NCBI GenBank assembly: GCA_039621445.1
Contig: CP154955.1
Coordinates: 21,627,823-21,691,822 of the forward strand
Origin: Euglena gracilis
Lineage: Eukaryota; Euglenida; Euglenophyceae; Euglenales
Direction: 5' to 3'
Length of the DNA: 64,000 bases
The notes under the pieces were generated by a model. It saw nothing but the letters and a program-made list of their open reading frames with translations. It did not search any database and was not told the origin of the DNA. Below, piece by piece: positions 54,229-63,442 of the stretch. Position 1 is the first letter of the stretch. Every line of letters begins with the position of its first letter. Position numbers and translations under genes: made by a program.

Positions 54229-54605
54229 GGGTGCTGCTGTCAGAGTGTAACTCCCTTGTTACACTTTGGGGGAGAGGTCCCCCCCCAGGATTCCAGCAGG
54301 TTTTTTATTTCCCTTAAATGGACTTTTATGTCCTGTGAAATGGAACGCTTTTAGTCCCATGGGGCTGCAGACTTTTTGACCAAAAATGTCGTTAGGGAAT
54401 CTTTGAAAGCTCTTAAAAAGGGCAGGGCCATTAGCTTGCACCTGATTTGGCACAAAATGGTGGCCAACTGCCTTTTCGACATGAAATATTTTTCACTGTT
54501 TTTACAAGCCCTCTTGTTGTAACCGTGGTGCCCGCCCTGGGGTTTCCAGTTCCTCGGGGGCGGCACCCCGTTGCGTAGGATCTTTAACCCTGCCCAATGT
54601 GTTTT

Positions 54606-56137
54606 CAATTCCCCTCGCGGCCTGTTTCAAAAATTGCATTTTCTTTTGTTTTGGTGGGTCTTTTTGGTGAAAACAGGTGAGTTGGGTGGCTCACACCTTT
54701 CCTTTGATAAAAAATCCACAAAACCAACAGCACAATTCAAGCAATTCAGCAATTCCAAAACCAGCGCCAATGTAATGAACCACGTACTGTCCAGGTAAGA
54801 ATGATATTTGCCACCAAGATAATTCAATTCTTGAACTTGAAACAGACAAAAACAGTGACAGAGACAGAGCCCTGTGCAAACAGATAGGGTCAGCAATGCT
54901 AATAATTCCTAATAAGATTTTCCTAATCCTAACTGCAGAGTCATCAGGTTGGGTTGGGTTAGGTTATATTGTTTTGGGCACTCAGCACCCCTGACTCACA
55001 CTCCCCTTCCCGAAGGAGTTGTTTACAACTCTTCACGACTCCAACAGGAAGGGGTGCGGAGTGCACTCGTTGTGAGGAGGGGGCGAGCGAGGGGACCGTT
55101 GTGGTTCAGGGTCCCCCCCCCCTCAGGGGGCTGTGCCGTTCAGGTTCGTTTTATGGCCGGGGGGCTGAGTCAAATGTTCTCCTTTGACAGTTGGGTCTGT
55201 GCGGGGTCTGTTGTGTTGTCCCCCCCCAGCCCGCCTAGGGCTGTTTGTCGTTGGGGGGGGGGGGCAGGCGCCGTTGTGAACCAAGCGCCAGCCACGGTTA
55301 AATTTTCAGGAAATTCTTATTCCCAGGCCAGGTGAGTTGTTTTATCATGGTCAGGGTCCTAGACAGCCGTTTTCTGTTCGGTTAGCCAATTCGGTGTCCA
55401 GGGTTGGTGTCCGTTCGGTGGGGGGTGGGTCCATTTGGGGTCTTCCAGCCCCCCCCCCCCAGGCCAAGCGGTCAGGCTCCGGCCGGGGACGAGTTTTAAT
55501 AAAATCAGTTGAGGGCTGGGTTTTGGGTAAAAATCAGGCTGGGTCAAGGACAATGGGTTTTTTTTTGTATTTTTGATGTTTTTCTGGGGGGTAGGCTGGT
55601 TTGTGCGCGGTCAGGTGCTGTGGAGGGTCCTCGCCCCCCCCCCCCAGGCCGGTGGCCCGGGGTCGGCCAGGTCTGTTTTTGGGTCAAAGTCAGGTTCCCC
55701 TTCCACCGTTTGCCCAGTTTTGGCTGGCTGCCACGGTTGGGGTTGGGGGCTGTGTTTTGTTTTTTTTTTTTTACAGGTAGGCTGGCCAGGTCCGGGGGGG
55801 GAAGGTTCGTTCTCCACGGGGAGGTCCCAACCCACAACAACAACGATGATAATTGAAGAATGGATTGATTGGCTGAAGAGAGGCACTTGAGGTCAGTCAA
55901 GTCGGGTCGGATCGGGTCTTGTACGGGACAGTTGGGCTGGGTCGAGTTGAGCTGGCCAGCGGTTCAGGTTCAGGTGGGCTGGCCAGGGGGGCTGCCCAGG
56001 CCCGTTTTGTCGTTTTGGTTCGGCTGGTATTGTCAGTGGCGTACAGGTTCATGTCGGACTTGGGTGAGCAGCTTGAGAATTCGGTCAGGGTCGTAAATCA
56101 GCTCGGAAGTTCGGTCGTGAAGTCTCTTTCAGGTTTG
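54606..56137. other. 3' flank of gypsy B, possible LTR, unresolved
   Basis: G/T-rich on the plus strand, with a hairpin GAGTTG-TTTA-CAACTC at 55016-55031 and many GGTCAGG/GGCTGGCCAG motifs. It should contain the 3' LTR, but the 5' LTR is outside the window, so it cannot be proved by comparison. Short minus-strand ORF 54896-54627 is unrecognised. Confidence 0.3.
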
Positions 56138-56575
56138 TCAAGTGTTTTCGGGTCCCACCGCAAGGCTCTGAGTATACAGGCGGGGCCCGTGGGGGCACCC
56201 GCGCCTTGCGAGGGGGGGTTCACCCGTCACAGATCCAGCAGCTCCGCTACCCACCACTGTTTCTTGGGGAGGTTGTCGTCGGTGGGGGGCTTGGGCTGCG
56301 GTGAGGGGGGTCGTGGACTGCGGGGGGGTGTTGCTGGGGGGCTGTCCAGGGGCAGCGATACCCCCCGGAAACTGCCCGGGCTGGAGCAGACTGAGCGTCT
56401 CCGCCGCCGCGGAGGGCTCGGTGGCTCCGGCTGTGGGGGGTTCGGGCTGGGGCTCCGCTGTGGGGGTGGCTGTGGGGGCTCGTGAGGGGGTTGTCGTGGG
56501 GGTTGGTATGGGGTGGGCGGGCGGTATGGTGGTGGGGGTGGCCTCGTTTGCGTTGGTGTTGAAGTTCGGAGGCAT
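56138..56575 (-). CDS. Pro/Thr-rich ORF downstream of gypsy B pol
   Basis: 145 codons starting MPPNFNTNANEATPTTIPPA, with PTPTTTPSRAPTATPTAEPQ and SAAAETLSLLQPGQFPGG. It lies about 175 bp after the pol stop, in a position where some LTR elements carry an extra 3' ORF. Two other frames are also open here because of composition, so coding status is doubtful. Confidence 0.3.
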   Translation of the reverse strand: MPPNFNTNANEATPTTIPPAHPIPTPTTTPSRAPTATPTAEPQPEPPTAGATEPSAAAETLSLLQPGQFPGGIAAPGQPPSNTPPQSTTPLTAAQAPHRRQPPQETVVGSGAAGSVTGEPPLARRGCPHGPRLYTQSLAVGPENT

Positions 56576-56750
56576 AGGGGGGAAGGAAGTTGGGCCTCAA
56601 GGGCACGTAGGGGTGGGGGTAGTATTGTGGGGATGGTGAAGGGTACTGTTCGAGGTTGGTGTGGGTGGTAGGGTTGGGGTTGGCGACGGGGTCGTTGGGG
56701 GTGGCGACGTGGCGGCATCTGTGAGAGAGTGCAGGGGTATGCGACATGTG

Positions 56751-59700
56751 TCACTCCATCCCATCGAGCAACTCTCTCACATCCACAGCCAGGTCCCGTT
56801 TCTTGCAATATTGGACCACATCCTTGTTTGTTCGGAGGAAGAAGTGGTTCAGGGGTTCCCACTGAGTATCAGATGGGTCCCAGTTTTTCCACTGAATCAA
56901 AAATTGAAGTTTTCCGTCTTTTCTGCGGTGGTTCAGCACTTTTTCAACCTCCCACTCGTCAGGTCCGACCTCCAACTCCTGTGCTTTGCCCGACCAAAAG
57001 TAGAGGGGGACAGGGGTTGTGTTGTAGAGGTCCTCAACGTGGTGTTTGAGTTGTGATCGGTGGGCAGGTTGTTGGTTCCCAGGTCGAAGTTCAACCACGT
57101 AGGAGTGTTGTCCTACCCGTTCCAACACCACCGCAGGTCCTTTCCACTTCGGTTCGAGTTTGTCGCTGCCGGGTTGTCTTTCGGGTTGATACCAGACTTT
57201 GGAACCGATTTCCAAGGCAGGTGGTTCTCTGCAGTTTTTGTTCACCGTTTCAGCCCGTTCACGCTGTTTTTCGTTCAGGACCAGGCTCACCCACTGGTCT
57301 TGTTCTTTCATCCTTTCCAAGAACGTTGTGGCCCCTTCCGCTTCCTTTTGTGGTTGGTATGGCAATCCCGCCAACGGTCTGTGCCTGCCACACACAATTT
57401 CGTACGGTGACAATCCCGTTTCACCTGGGACGTCGTGTAGGGCCCTCAAGGCGTTCGGTAGGAGTTCAACCCAGGGTACCCCTTTTTCAGCAGCCAGTTT
57501 TGCCAGTTTTCGGAGGACTTGTTGACCCGCTACCTCAGCCCGTCCGTTGGCTTGGTGGTGGTATGCCTGCCCGTACGCCACACGGACCCCGTGGGCAGCA
57601 CACAGTGTTTTCCACCAACCGGCTGTGAAATGGGAGCCCCGGTCGGAGCTCACCACCGAGGGTATCCCAAAAATTCCCCACTGTTTGTACATTTCTTTTC
57701 CAACCTTTTCTGCTGTGAGTCCCTTCGCCAGGTGGGGGGTTGCAACCATCCACCCACTCAGCCTGTCCACACACAACGCCAACGTGTCGTATTTTTTCCC
57801 TTCAAAGGTCGTTTCAGGAAGTGAGAACAAATCGATGGCAACACTGTCCATCAGGTGTGCAGGAATCGGTGTCGGTTCAATGGGGCACTTGTATGGTAGG
57901 TGGCTGGGTTCTGTTGCTTGGCAGGTTTCACACATGGTCATCATTTTGCCTGTCAGTTTTTTTGCATCCTGGTGGTCCGCAAACGCAAACCACCTTCCCA
58001 TCTGGTCCCACAGTCGGGCTGACCCTGGGTGCCCGGCTGTTTCGTGATGTTCCCGAATTACGTTTCCAGTCAACCCACTTGGTACACACAGGAGACCGTT
58101 TTTGTACAGCCTGCCGTTGTCGAATCGGTACCCGTCAGGCCAGTTTTTGAACCCCGTTTCCTTCAGGTCCTTGAGCACAGGTCCCCACCTTGGGCAACTT
58201 TCGTACTCGTTCTTCCATTCCCTGTCCATCACCCCTTTCGGTTCCCCCTGTTGAAGCTCCGGGGCGTGCACTCCCCTTGATGGAGGTCCAACGGGTGTCC
58301 CCGTTGAGGATGACGCACCTTGCGCGTCCTGTTGTTTTGTTGAGTCTGTTGTTGTTAGGGGTTCCACAGGGTCCTCTTCCAGGGGTCTTCGCCTTGGTGG
58401 GTCTTCCTCAGTGGATGGTCCCTCGGCCGTGTTTGAATTTTCTGGGGTTTTGTTTTTTGGTTGGTCTGGTCGGATCAGGTTTCCTGCCTCATCCGTGGTC
58501 TCCCTTGGGGTTGCCTCAGCCAGTTTTTTGCTTGGTTCCACCACAGTCGTTTCCTTCACAACCCATTTCTTTGTCGTTTTTTTTTTTTTTTGAGGTGTTT
58601 TTGAAATTTTTTGAGGGGTGTCACCGTTTTCCGTTGAACCAGGCACTGTGGGCGAATCTTCACCCGTTTTGGCTCCCCCCCTTGTTGTGACGGCCACAGT
58701 GACGGGTTCTTGAAGTTGTTTTTGTGCCTGTGTCAGGTCTGCCACGTTGATCACCATACAAGTTTTCTGTTCCTTTTCCTCCTGTTTGATGATTTCTTTC
58801 ATGAGTCGGTCGTCCTCCTCACTCCCGTGGATACTCACGTCGGCGAATGCCTGTGAGGCGGGGTAGGCCCACCTACTCAAGGCATCGGCGACCGTGTTGT
58901 CTTTGCCAGGTACGTATGCAACGGTTATGTCGAACCGCGAAAGCAGTTCGTGCCACCTAGCCCTACGTCCAGCTGGTCCACTGGGGGTGTCCAGCGCCTC
59001 CGTTGCCCATGCCTCAATGGACTTGTGGTCCGTCAACACCAGTACCGGTTGCATTCCTATCCAGGAAGCCCATTTTTGCAGGGCCAGGATCACTGCGTAG
59101 GTCTCCTTCTCCCTAGGAGACCACGAGCGAACCTGCCCAGGTGCCAGTTTTCGTGAACAGAAAGCTACGGGTACTGTTTTTTTGGTCATGGCTGTTGTTG
59201 GGTCTGGTTTTTCTGCAGTGTCCTCCGCAAATTGTTCCAGAGCCGCACCTACGGCTCTGCCACTTGCATCCACCCTGAGTATGAACGGTTTGTCTGGGTT
59301 CACCGTTTGCAGTTTCAGGCTTCCGAGCAGTTTTTCTTTGATGGTCTGGAAGGCTGTTCGTTCCTTTTCACCGAAAAACACAGGTGTCAGGCTTCCTTTC
59401 TTCCCCTGTCCTTTTTTTACCTTCAGTTTTTCCATCAGGTCTGCTGCCAATTCCGCATACCCTGGGATGTATGAGGCGTAGTAGTTTGTGAATCCCAGGA
59501 ATGCCCGCAGGGCTGTGACCGTTTTCGGTTCCTCCCATTTTTCCAAGGCCATCAGTTTCCCAGGTGCAGGTTTCCGTTGTCCACCACCCAGCACGTGTCC
59601 ACAGAATTCCACCTCTTTCACGAAAAATTTGCATTTCTTGATGTCTGCCACGTGCTGCTGTTTTTTCAGTGCCTCCATCACCCTTCTGATGTCCTTGTCG

Positions 59701-60965
59701 TGTTTTTTGAGGTTTTTGTCTTCAGTTCCCTGCCACATGGTACCTACGATGATGTCGTCCACGTAGGGGTTTGCAATGTCCTGTACCTCCTCCAGGCTGT
59801 ACTCGATCACCCTCTGGAAAATCGGTACACCGTTTTTCATTCCCATGACCACCACTCTCCACTGTTTTGTTCCCTTAGGTGTGCTGCAGCAGGTGTAGGG
59901 TCTGGACTCTGTTCTCAGTGGCACCTGGTGGAAGGCGTCTTTGAGGTCCAGTACACTGTACATGGCCCGTTGTCCTTGTTGAACTAGGATGTCTTCTATC
60001 CTAGGGAGGGGATGGGCGTCTGTGATTGTTGCCTCGTTCAGTGCTCTGAAATCCACCACCCCTCTCCATTTTCCACCCTTTTTGGCCACCACGAACGTGG
60101 GGCTGGACCAGTCACTCCTCCCGTCTTCCACTTTCAGGTCCCTAACCCATTCGTCCACCATGTCGATGAGTGCCTGTCGGCGTTCTCCTGTCATGTGGAT
60201 GGGTCTTTGCTTTTTTTCCACTGTTCCAGGTTTCAGTTCGATTTTCCCATAACCCAGTGGTCCGCGTTCTGGGGGGTCTGGGTAGATTTTGTCTCGCAAG
60301 ACCACTCCTTCATAGTCCTGCCGCAGTTTTTTCACCAGTTCAGCCACCCTTTCGCCTTGTGTTTCCTGTCCTTCTGGCACCACCACAACACCGTGAACCC
60401 TGTCAGATTTCTTTGCCGATTTCTGAAGTTGTGTTGCCAGGTATTCCGGTGTTGTTTCGTCTTCAACCAGTTTTTCCTCGTCCTGGCCCGCTTCAGCAGG
60501 AATCTGCAAATTCATTGCCCGCACTGCCGAAATGTTTTTCTGAAGTTGGTGTACTTTCCGTTCCCTGTGTTTTTGCTCCTTCAGCTGGTGCCAACTGGAC
60601 AGCAGCCGCAGTGGTTCACCTATGAGGGCCAGTGATTGTAGGTGCGGGAAAACCCCCAGTTGGTGTTGTTCCATCCACGGATATCCGAGGATGGCATCCA
60701 CTTGGATGTCAGCATCATGGAATGTTCCAATGGTGGACCACTCCCTTGTTCTGTCCGTGTTGTGCACTCGTGATGAAAACTGCAGTTCCAGTGTGACTTC
60801 GTGTAGTCCTCCTTCCATCCTTGTTCCGTCCGCTGTGATCAGGGCCAAGGGTTTTTGTGAACGTCTGAAGTTTTGTTGGGGAATCAGGTTCTTTTTCACC
60901 AGGTTTGCCTGTGCTCCCGTGTCAATCAGGGCCTGTAAGAACATTTTTTTGCCATCTGGCAACAC
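56751..60965 (-). CDS. Pol of gypsy B: PR-RT-RH-IN-chromodomain
   Basis: Protease: ALIDTGAQ (Asp15) and DAILGYPWM. RT: SVLDLKDAFHQV (Asp340) and YVDD (401-404). RNase H: ILRVDASG (Asp566), REKETYA (Glu621), LTDHKS (Asp646), TVADALSR. A long Lys/Thr/Pro/Glu-rich linker covers about 710-920. Integrase: REHHETAGHPG and CETC (HHCC), then AIDLFSLP (Asp1045), SSDRGSHF (Asp1108), NGRAEVAG (Glu1144), a D,D-35-E spacing. A GPY/F-like KWKGPAVVLERVG precedes a C-terminal chromodomain (VEKVLNHRRKDGKLQFLIQW, then DTQWEPLNHF). The frame is open upstream of this start (HQQKECKQLLIEVRAVL), as expected if translation arrives by -1 frameshifting from the methyltransferase ORF. Confidence 0.95.
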   Translation of the reverse strand: MLPDGKKMFLQALIDTGAQANLVKKNLIPQQNFRRSQKPLALITADGTRMEGGLHEVTLELQFSSRVHNTDRTREWSTIGTFHDADIQVDAILGYPWMEQHQLGVFPHLQSLALIGEPLRLLSSWHQLKEQKHRERKVHQLQKNISAVRAMNLQIPAEAGQDEEKLVEDETTPEYLATQLQKSAKKSDRVHGVVVVPEGQETQGERVAELVKKLRQDYEGVVLRDKIYPDPPERGPLGYGKIELKPGTVEKKQRPIHMTGERRQALIDMVDEWVRDLKVEDGRSDWSSPTFVVAKKGGKWRGVVDFRALNEATITDAHPLPRIEDILVQQGQRAMYSVLDLKDAFHQVPLRTESRPYTCCSTPKGTKQWRVVVMGMKNGVPIFQRVIEYSLEEVQDIANPYVDDIIVGTMWQGTEDKNLKKHDKDIRRVMEALKKQQHVADIKKCKFFVKEVEFCGHVLGGGQRKPAPGKLMALEKWEEPKTVTALRAFLGFTNYYASYIPGYAELAADLMEKLKVKKGQGKKGSLTPVFFGEKERTAFQTIKEKLLGSLKLQTVNPDKPFILRVDASGRAVGAALEQFAEDTAEKPDPTTAMTKKTVPVAFCSRKLAPGQVRSWSPREKETYAVILALQKWASWIGMQPVLVLTDHKSIEAWATEALDTPSGPAGRRARWHELLSRFDITVAYVPGKDNTVADALSRWAYPASQAFADVSIHGSEEDDRLMKEIIKQEEKEQKTCMVINVADLTQAQKQLQEPVTVAVTTRGGAKTGEDSPTVPGSTENGDTPQKISKTPQKKKKTTKKWVVKETTVVEPSKKLAEATPRETTDEAGNLIRPDQPKNKTPENSNTAEGPSTEEDPPRRRPLEEDPVEPLTTTDSTKQQDAQGASSSTGTPVGPPSRGVHAPELQQGEPKGVMDREWKNEYESCPRWGPVLKDLKETGFKNWPDGYRFDNGRLYKNGLLCVPSGLTGNVIREHHETAGHPGSARLWDQMGRWFAFADHQDAKKLTGKMMTMCETCQATEPSHLPYKCPIEPTPIPAHLMDSVAIDLFSLPETTFEGKKYDTLALCVDRLSGWMVATPHLAKGLTAEKVGKEMYKQWGIFGIPSVVSSDRGSHFTAGWWKTLCAAHGVRVAYGQAYHHQANGRAEVAGQQVLRKLAKLAAEKGVPWVELLPNALRALHDVPGETGLSPYEIVCGRHRPLAGLPYQPQKEAEGATTFLERMKEQDQWVSLVLNEKQRERAETVNKNCREPPALEIGSKVWYQPERQPGSDKLEPKWKGPAVVLERVGQHSYVVELRPGNQQPAHRSQLKHHVEDLYNTTPVPLYFWSGKAQELEVGPDEWEVEKVLNHRRKDGKLQFLIQWKNWDPSDTQWEPLNHFFLRTNKDVVQYCKKRDLAVDVRELLDGME

Positions 60966-62440
60966 AGCACGGACTTCAATGAGGAGTTGTTTGCATTCTT
61001 TCTGCTGATGACCTGCCCCAGCAGGAGTTTGGACACCGGTTCACACAGTCGTTTTGGAAGCCGAATGTTTTGGTCAGGTTCTGTTTTGTCAGTTGAATCT
61101 GGGTTTGGCTGTTGACCTGTCAGTCCTGGGCTGGGCTGTGAGAGCATGTTTTGTCGTGCAGTCTGGGCAGGGCTGGGCTGCTGCAGCGGTTGTTGCTGCG
61201 CGGCCTGGGCTTGGCTGGTTTGCCGTAGCCGTTCGTGGAACCCCGCCAGGTCCTGAATCAGTTGTTCTGGGATCCTGAATTTCTTGAAGGCTGGAATGTT
61301 GTGTTTGTTGCTGAGTTTCACCAGGTGACCTCCACCGTTCGGGTCAAGGTTCTTGCAGGTTTTTCCGTTACACCGTTTTGCTGATGCCTGCAGGATGTCA
61401 GGGCTGCCCCAGATTCGTGTTGGTTTTTTGTAACCCCAGTCTGTGTATTGACAGTAATCCACGTCAATGTACGGGTACGGTTTCATGTAATCTCGTTTTC
61501 CCAGGTATCCGTACCTTGGGTTTTCCAACCACCATTTCTGCGGCTGCAGAAATTCCACAATTTCCAGGGCTTTCTTTGCAAGGCTGTCTCCCTTTTCCAG
61601 GTTTCTGGGTCTTGTCGTCAGGGCAATGCTGAATTCTGTACAGGGAACTCCACACACCACCGTGTGGAATTCACCAGGTTTGAAATGTTTTCTGAAGTCC
61701 CAGTCCAGTACGTCCACCTGGTAATCCGCTTTCCACCTGGGGTCTGAATCCACCGTCACCACCTGGAAACCCATTTTTTCATACACCTTGCTGACCGATT
61801 TTGTTCCACAGAACAGGTCCAGCATTTTTGGTTTTGGTTTTTCTGCAATGGCCCGTTCTGGAGTCGCTGTGGCTGCCTCCTGCAGTTTTCTGATGTGTTT
61901 CTGTGGTTTTTCTGTTCCCAAACCGGTTTTTTGTTCACCACCCTCCACCTCGTCCTCCACTGGCGGGTACTCGTGGGCTGTGCCGAACCTCACCTTGGAT
62001 GTCGGGTGTAGGGGGGTGAAATGTTTGTGGAAACCTGGTAGGTACTTGCACCGTGTTTTGTGTCCGCATACCAAAAACACTTCCACATGCCACGGTGTAT
62101 TCCTGCAGTTCTTGTCACCCTGTCCGAACAGCTTTGTTCCCGCTGGGATGAACATTGACATCACTGCCAGTTTTTTGATTTCTCCGTACCATTTTCTGTG
62201 AACCCATCTGGGTACCATGAGAAGTGCGTGGGCCTCGTCTGTTTGAATTTTCTTCACCACCTGTGAAATTTTGCTGAATGGTGGGTTCATCCACAGCAGT
62301 TTTCCGTGCCAGTCTTTTTCAAATGCGTCTGTGCCCTCAGGGCTGCCAGATCCCCACCACTGCGGGAATCTTTTGTTTTTTTCTGTTGCAAAGGCGTCCA
62401 GCTGGGGCTGGACCCCGAAGTGTGAGAGAATTTCTGTCAT
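60926..62440 (-). CDS. Dam-like MT plus C5-cytosine DNA methyltransferase ORF of gypsy B
   Basis: 504 codons from MTEILSHFGV. Residues 10-130: retroelement Dam-like module (LDAFA 14-18, RFPQWW, LLWMNPPFSKI with NPPF 52-55, ALLMVPRWV, WHVEVFLVCGHKTR). Residues 206-350: C5-methyltransferase fold with motif I MLDLFCGTKSVSKV (second Gly of FxGxG replaced by Lys), VVTVDSDP, catalytic motif IV CGVPCTEFS (Cys267), motif VI WWLENPR (306-308), and YIDVDYCQYTDWGYKKPTRI as in the short viral/phage-type C5 enzymes. Residues 355-370 hold CNGKTCKNLDPNGGGH; the tail is Gln/Pro-rich. It would methylate cytosine in DNA, perhaps the element's own DNA or its target (inference). It overlaps pol by 40 bp. Confidence 0.85.
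   Translation of the reverse strand: MTEILSHFGVQPQLDAFATEKNKRFPQWWGSGSPEGTDAFEKDWHGKLLWMNPPFSKISQVVKKIQTDEAHALLMVPRWVHRKWYGEIKKLAVMSMFIPAGTKLFGQGDKNCRNTPWHVEVFLVCGHKTRCKYLPGFHKHFTPLHPTSKVRFGTAHEYPPVEDEVEGGEQKTGLGTEKPQKHIRKLQEAATATPERAIAEKPKPKMLDLFCGTKSVSKVYEKMGFQVVTVDSDPRWKADYQVDVLDWDFRKHFKPGEFHTVVCGVPCTEFSIALTTRPRNLEKGDSLAKKALEIVEFLQPQKWWLENPRYGYLGKRDYMKPYPYIDVDYCQYTDWGYKKPTRIWGSPDILQASAKRCNGKTCKNLDPNGGGHLVKLSNKHNIPAFKKFRIPEQLIQDLAGFHERLRQTSQAQAAQQQPLQQPSPAQTARQNMLSQPSPGLTGQQPNPDSTDKTEPDQNIRLPKRLCEPVSKLLLGQVISRKNANNSSLKSVLCCQMAKKCSYRP
60944..60952 (-). promoter_or_regulatory. -1 ribosomal frameshift site (A AAA AAA)
   Basis: In the methyltransferase frame the codons are GCA AAA AAA TGT, giving the canonical X-XXY-YYZ heptamer A-AAA-AAA. 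A -1 slip reads on as ATG TTC TTA CAG, i.e. MFLQALIDTGAQ of the protease. The methyltransferase stop lies 18 bp further on. A downstream stem or pseudoknot was not modelled. Confidence 0.75.
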
Positions 62441-62707
62441 TTTTTATTTCTTCACGTGGTAGTTTTCAGACACCCACCGTGAAGCTGCTCTGCCGAACCT
62501 GCAGCTGACCTGTTCCCTTTTCGGTTCTGGGCTGTGGAGTCGTTTTTTTGTCAGGATGTTTTTCTTTTGGGGTTTTTTCTTACCTCCCTTACCCAGTGTG
62601 TATGACCGCTGCGGCTCTGGACCTGGTTCCCTTGTTTTGTTTAGTTGTTTCGGTTGTGTCTGCAGAGAGTCGCCCCTCTCGTCCCCTACCCTCAGGCCGC
62701 AGCCCCT
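62441..62707 (-). other. In-frame open segment between two stops
   Basis: After the gag TGA the same frame stays open for about 87 codons, Lys/Arg-rich (GKGGKKKPQKKNILTKKRLH), until a TAA two codons before the methyltransferase ATG. Gag, this segment and the methyltransferase share one frame. Confidence 0.6.
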
Positions 62708-63442
62708 TCACTTCCGTTCTGCGTTTTGAACTGGCTGCCAGCGATTGCTGGAGGATGCTTCTGCCTTTGGCTGTCCCTGCGGCTGGTTGGCTGGCTCCTG
62801 TGAGTTGGTTTGCTGTGGCTGTGGTTCCGTTTTTGTTGCTGCTGGCTGTGGCTGTGGCTGCCCTTTGCCTTTTCCTTTCCCGCTCCCCTTCCCAGAATCG
62901 TATCCTTTCCCAGAGTTGTATCCCTTTCCTGAATCGTAGCCTTTGCCGTAATTCTGATTCCAGTTCTGGTTCTGGTTCCAGTTTTGGGTTGAACCCCAGT
63001 TTTGACCTTTCCCCTTTCCTTTGCCTTTGCCCCAGTCGTTTTGTCCCCAGTCTGACCAGTTGGTGTACCGTCCCTGGCCAGGCTGTTCTGAAACTGCCAT
63101 GGGCACCTGCTGGCGTGGAGAAGGGGGTCTGGGTTTTTCAGGTGTTGGGGTTCGAGGTCCAGGGGAGTTGGGTCGGGATCTGGAAGGTGGTGTCCGACTT
63201 CTGGATTTTGTTTTCTCCTCCTCCTTGACTTCCCTGACGTAACCCCTGCGGTCCATCGACCGTGATCTGTTTTCACGAGGTTGGTTCTGCCAGCCGTTGT
63301 ACCCCCTACCCAGGGAGTCTGACTGTTGTTGGCACCTGAGTTCGGTTTCCACACGTTGGAACAGTTCATCCAGAGTCAGTCTTGCTTGCACCTGTGTGAA
63401 GTGGGGTTTATGTCCAGTCAGCAGCGTTGAACCGTTTTTCAT
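62708..63442 (-). CDS. Gag C-terminal part of gypsy B
   Basis: 244 codons. It begins in an RRM-like segment (upstream FRIQLHSSRAAELLLMKNGS), continues with RS-rich sequence (KSRSRTPPSRSRPNSPGPRT) and GYDSGKGYNSGKGYDSGKG repeats, and ends in a Gln/Pro-rich tail. No zinc knuckle; Arg/Ser and Gly/Lys repeats probably bind RNA. Its apparent start ATG overlaps the stop of the upstream gag frame (TGATG), but comparison with gypsy C suggests one continuous domain broken by a frameshift and not a true start. Confidence 0.7.
   Translation of the reverse strand: MKNGSTLLTGHKPHFTQVQARLTLDELFQRVETELRCQQQSDSLGRGYNGWQNQPRENRSRSMDRRGYVREVKEEEKTKSRSRTPPSRSRPNSPGPRTPTPEKPRPPSPRQQVPMAVSEQPGQGRYTNWSDWGQNDWGKGKGKGKGQNWGSTQNWNQNQNWNQNYGKGYDSGKGYNSGKGYDSGKGSGKGKGKGQPQPQPAATKTEPQPQQTNSQEPANQPQGQPKAEASSSNRWQPVQNAERK

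Larger units (their letters stand above)
52286..54605 (-). mobile_element. DIRS retrotransposon 3, 5'-truncated
   Basis: Read on the minus strand: RT thumb (YFMSKRQLATILCQIRCKLM), RNase H (SVHNQVIYYNLTKG), MT (ALVVTPFWDSATWWPQL), recombinase, ICR-type sequence (52500-52620) and terminal repeat (52290-52390, TGCTCGCCGGCGGTG). The 5' half is missing. Frames are broken throughout. More diverged from DIRS 1 than DIRS 2 is, so probably an older insertion of the family. Confidence 0.8.

Noticed and set aside
55100-56150. Definite 3' LTR of gypsy B
   Set aside because: The 5' LTR is outside the window and no TG...CA termini or purine tract could be fixed, so I left it as unresolved flank.
57053-58690. 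Multiple plus-strand ORFs across pol of gypsy B
   Set aside because: Antisense shadows of a fully intact 1,404-codon minus-strand pol.
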